Origin: Pseudomonas ekonensis
GTDB taxonomy: Bacteria > Pseudomonadota > Gammaproteobacteria > Pseudomonadales > Pseudomonadaceae
Assembly: GCF_019145435.1 (NCBI RefSeq)
Contig: NZ_JAHSTS010000002.1
Span: 1,426,001 to 1,490,000 of the forward strand
Length of the DNA stretch: 64,000 bases
Reading direction: 5' to 3'
Part shown: one piece after another, positions 63,194 through 64,000 of the stretch
How the letters are laid out: every line of letters starts with the position of its first letter
Numbering within the stretch: the first letter of the stretch is position 1
Notes under the pieces: generated by a model
What the model saw: only the letters and a program-made list of their open reading frames with translations
What the model was told of the DNA's origin: nothing
Database searches by the model: none
Program-made: the position numbers and the translations under genes

Positions 63194-64000
63194 ATGGACA
63201 CATTGCAAAACATGCGTGCCTTCAGTTGCGTGGCCGAGGCCGGCAGTTTCACCGCCGCCGCCGTGCAGCTCGACACCACCACGGCCAACGTCTCGCGCGC
63301 GGTCTCCAACCTTGAGGCCCACCTGCAAACCCGCCTGCTCAACCGCACCACCCGGCGCATCGCCCTGACCGAGGCCGGCAAGCGCTACCTGCTGCGCTGC
63401 GAGCAGATCCTGGCCTACGTGGAAGAGGCCGAAGCCGAGGCCAGCGACGCCCACTCGCGCCCGGCCGGGCAGCTCAAGGTCCACACCATGACCGGCATCG
63501 GCCAGCACTTCGTCATCGACGCCATCGCCCGCTACCGCAAGACCCACCCGGACGTGACCTTCGACCTGACCCTGGCCAACCGCGTGCCGGACCTGCTCGA
63601 CGAGGGCTACGACGTGTCCCTGGTGCTGGCCAGCGAACTGCCGGACTCCGGCTTCGTCTCCCAGCGCCTGGGCATCACCTACAGCATCGTCTGCGCCTCG
63701 CCCGCCTACGTGAAGGCCAACGGCTGCCCGCAGAAGCCCAGCGACCTGCTCAACCATGCCTGCCTGCGCCTGGTGAGCCCGGTCATCCCGTTGGAGAAAT
63801 GGGCCTTCGACGGCCCGGAAGGCCAGGAGATGGTGACCATCAACAGCTCGCCGTTCCTGGTGAACTCGGCCGACGCGATGAAAACCGCGATCATCAGCGG
63901 CATGGGCATCGGCGTGCTGCCGGTGTACGCCGCCATCGAAGCGCTGCGCAACGGCTCGCTGGTGCGGGTGATGCCCAACTACCGCTCCCAGGAGCTGAAC
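63194..64000 (+). CDS. LysR-family transcriptional regulator, cut by window end
   Basis: The frame starts at ATG 63194 (MDTLQNMRAFSCVAEAGSFT) and is still open at base 64000, giving 269 codons of an expected ~300. It has the LysR winged helix-turn-helix (about residues 1-60, AAAVQLDTTTANVSRAVSNL) and most of the periplasmic-binding-like effector domain. It stands divergently beside the aromatic-acid-type efflux operon, like AaeR with AaeXAB, and probably controls it. Confidence 0.93.
   Translation, partial: MDTLQNMRAFSCVAEAGSFTAAAVQLDTTTANVSRAVSNLEAHLQTRLLNRTTRRIALTEAGKRYLLRCEQILAYVEEAEAEASDAHSRPAGQLKVHTMTGIGQHFVIDAIARYRKTHPDVTFDLTLANRVPDLLDEGYDVSLVLASELPDSGFVSQRLGITYSIVCASPAYVKANGCPQKPSDLLNHACLRLVSPVIPLEKWAFDGPEGQEMVTINSSPFLVNSADAMKTAIISGMGIGVLPVYAAIEALRNGSLVRVMPNYRSQELN

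Overview
The window is high-GC Pseudomonas chromosome, most likely from the P. fluorescens group. The basis is gene content and order (complete alginate operon, aapJQMP, dauBAR, valS-rlmF-hupN-ndpA), protein sequences that match known Pseudomonas families along their length, and many copies of the typical fluorescens-group intergenic palindromes (REP core GTGGGAGCGGGCTTGC and its inverted partner). I saw no tRNA or rRNA gene, CRISPR array, prophage or insertion sequence. Almost everything is core or soft-core genome. The novelty is mainly in intergenic structure, repeats and a few unusual proteins.

Layout. 1-6.7 kb: end of mltF, then the leftward cluster lepA-lepB-rnc-era-recO-pdxJ (translation quality, secretion, RNA processing, repair, vitamin B6). 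6.7-16 kb: leftward lptF-lptG (LPS export) diverging from rightward pepA-holC-(small protein)-valS-rlmF. 16-22 kb: hupN (HU) diverging from ndpA-glutaredoxin, then leftward GST, GIY-YIG, NTF2-like, MFS transporter and FadR-type regulator genes. 22.4-26.6 kb: leftward aapJQMP amino-acid ABC transporter. 27-29.3 kb: estB-type carboxylesterase and rhlB. 29.4-33.5 kb: dauB-dauA-dauR for D-arginine racemisation, facing a convergent periplasmic amino-acid-binding protein gene across a fourfold tandem REP array. 33.9-38.1 kb: leftward moaC-moaD-moaE, phoH and a deacetylase-like gene. 38.3 kb: yaaA.

39.9-56.4 kb holds the twelve-gene alginate operon algD-8-44-K-E-G-X-L-I-J-F-A in canonical order, behind a ~0.8 kb AT-rich leader with an AlgU-like promoter, and closed by a very long hairpin terminator. 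GDP-mannuronate is made by AlgA and AlgD, polymerised by Alg8 with the c-di-GMP receptor Alg44, modified and moved through the periplasm by AlgG, X, K and L with acetylation by AlgI, J and F, and exported through AlgE. 56.6-64 kb: a small membrane protein, an SDR, and a four-gene leftward efflux operon (outer-membrane factor, FUSC, DUF1656, HlyD) with a divergent LysR regulator cut by the window end.

Most notable observations: a REP doublet lying in frame inside the 5' end of algK; a matching palindrome over the -10 regions of both dauB and the neighbouring binding-protein gene (probable DauR operator); a 4 x ~101 bp REP array abutting a stop codon; lepA lacking its usual algU-mucABCD neighbours and the lepB-rnc gap lacking the usual DUF4845 gene; a deacetylase with a degenerate metal site and a TTG start; and an AAGC-rich repeat family punctuating the alginate operon.
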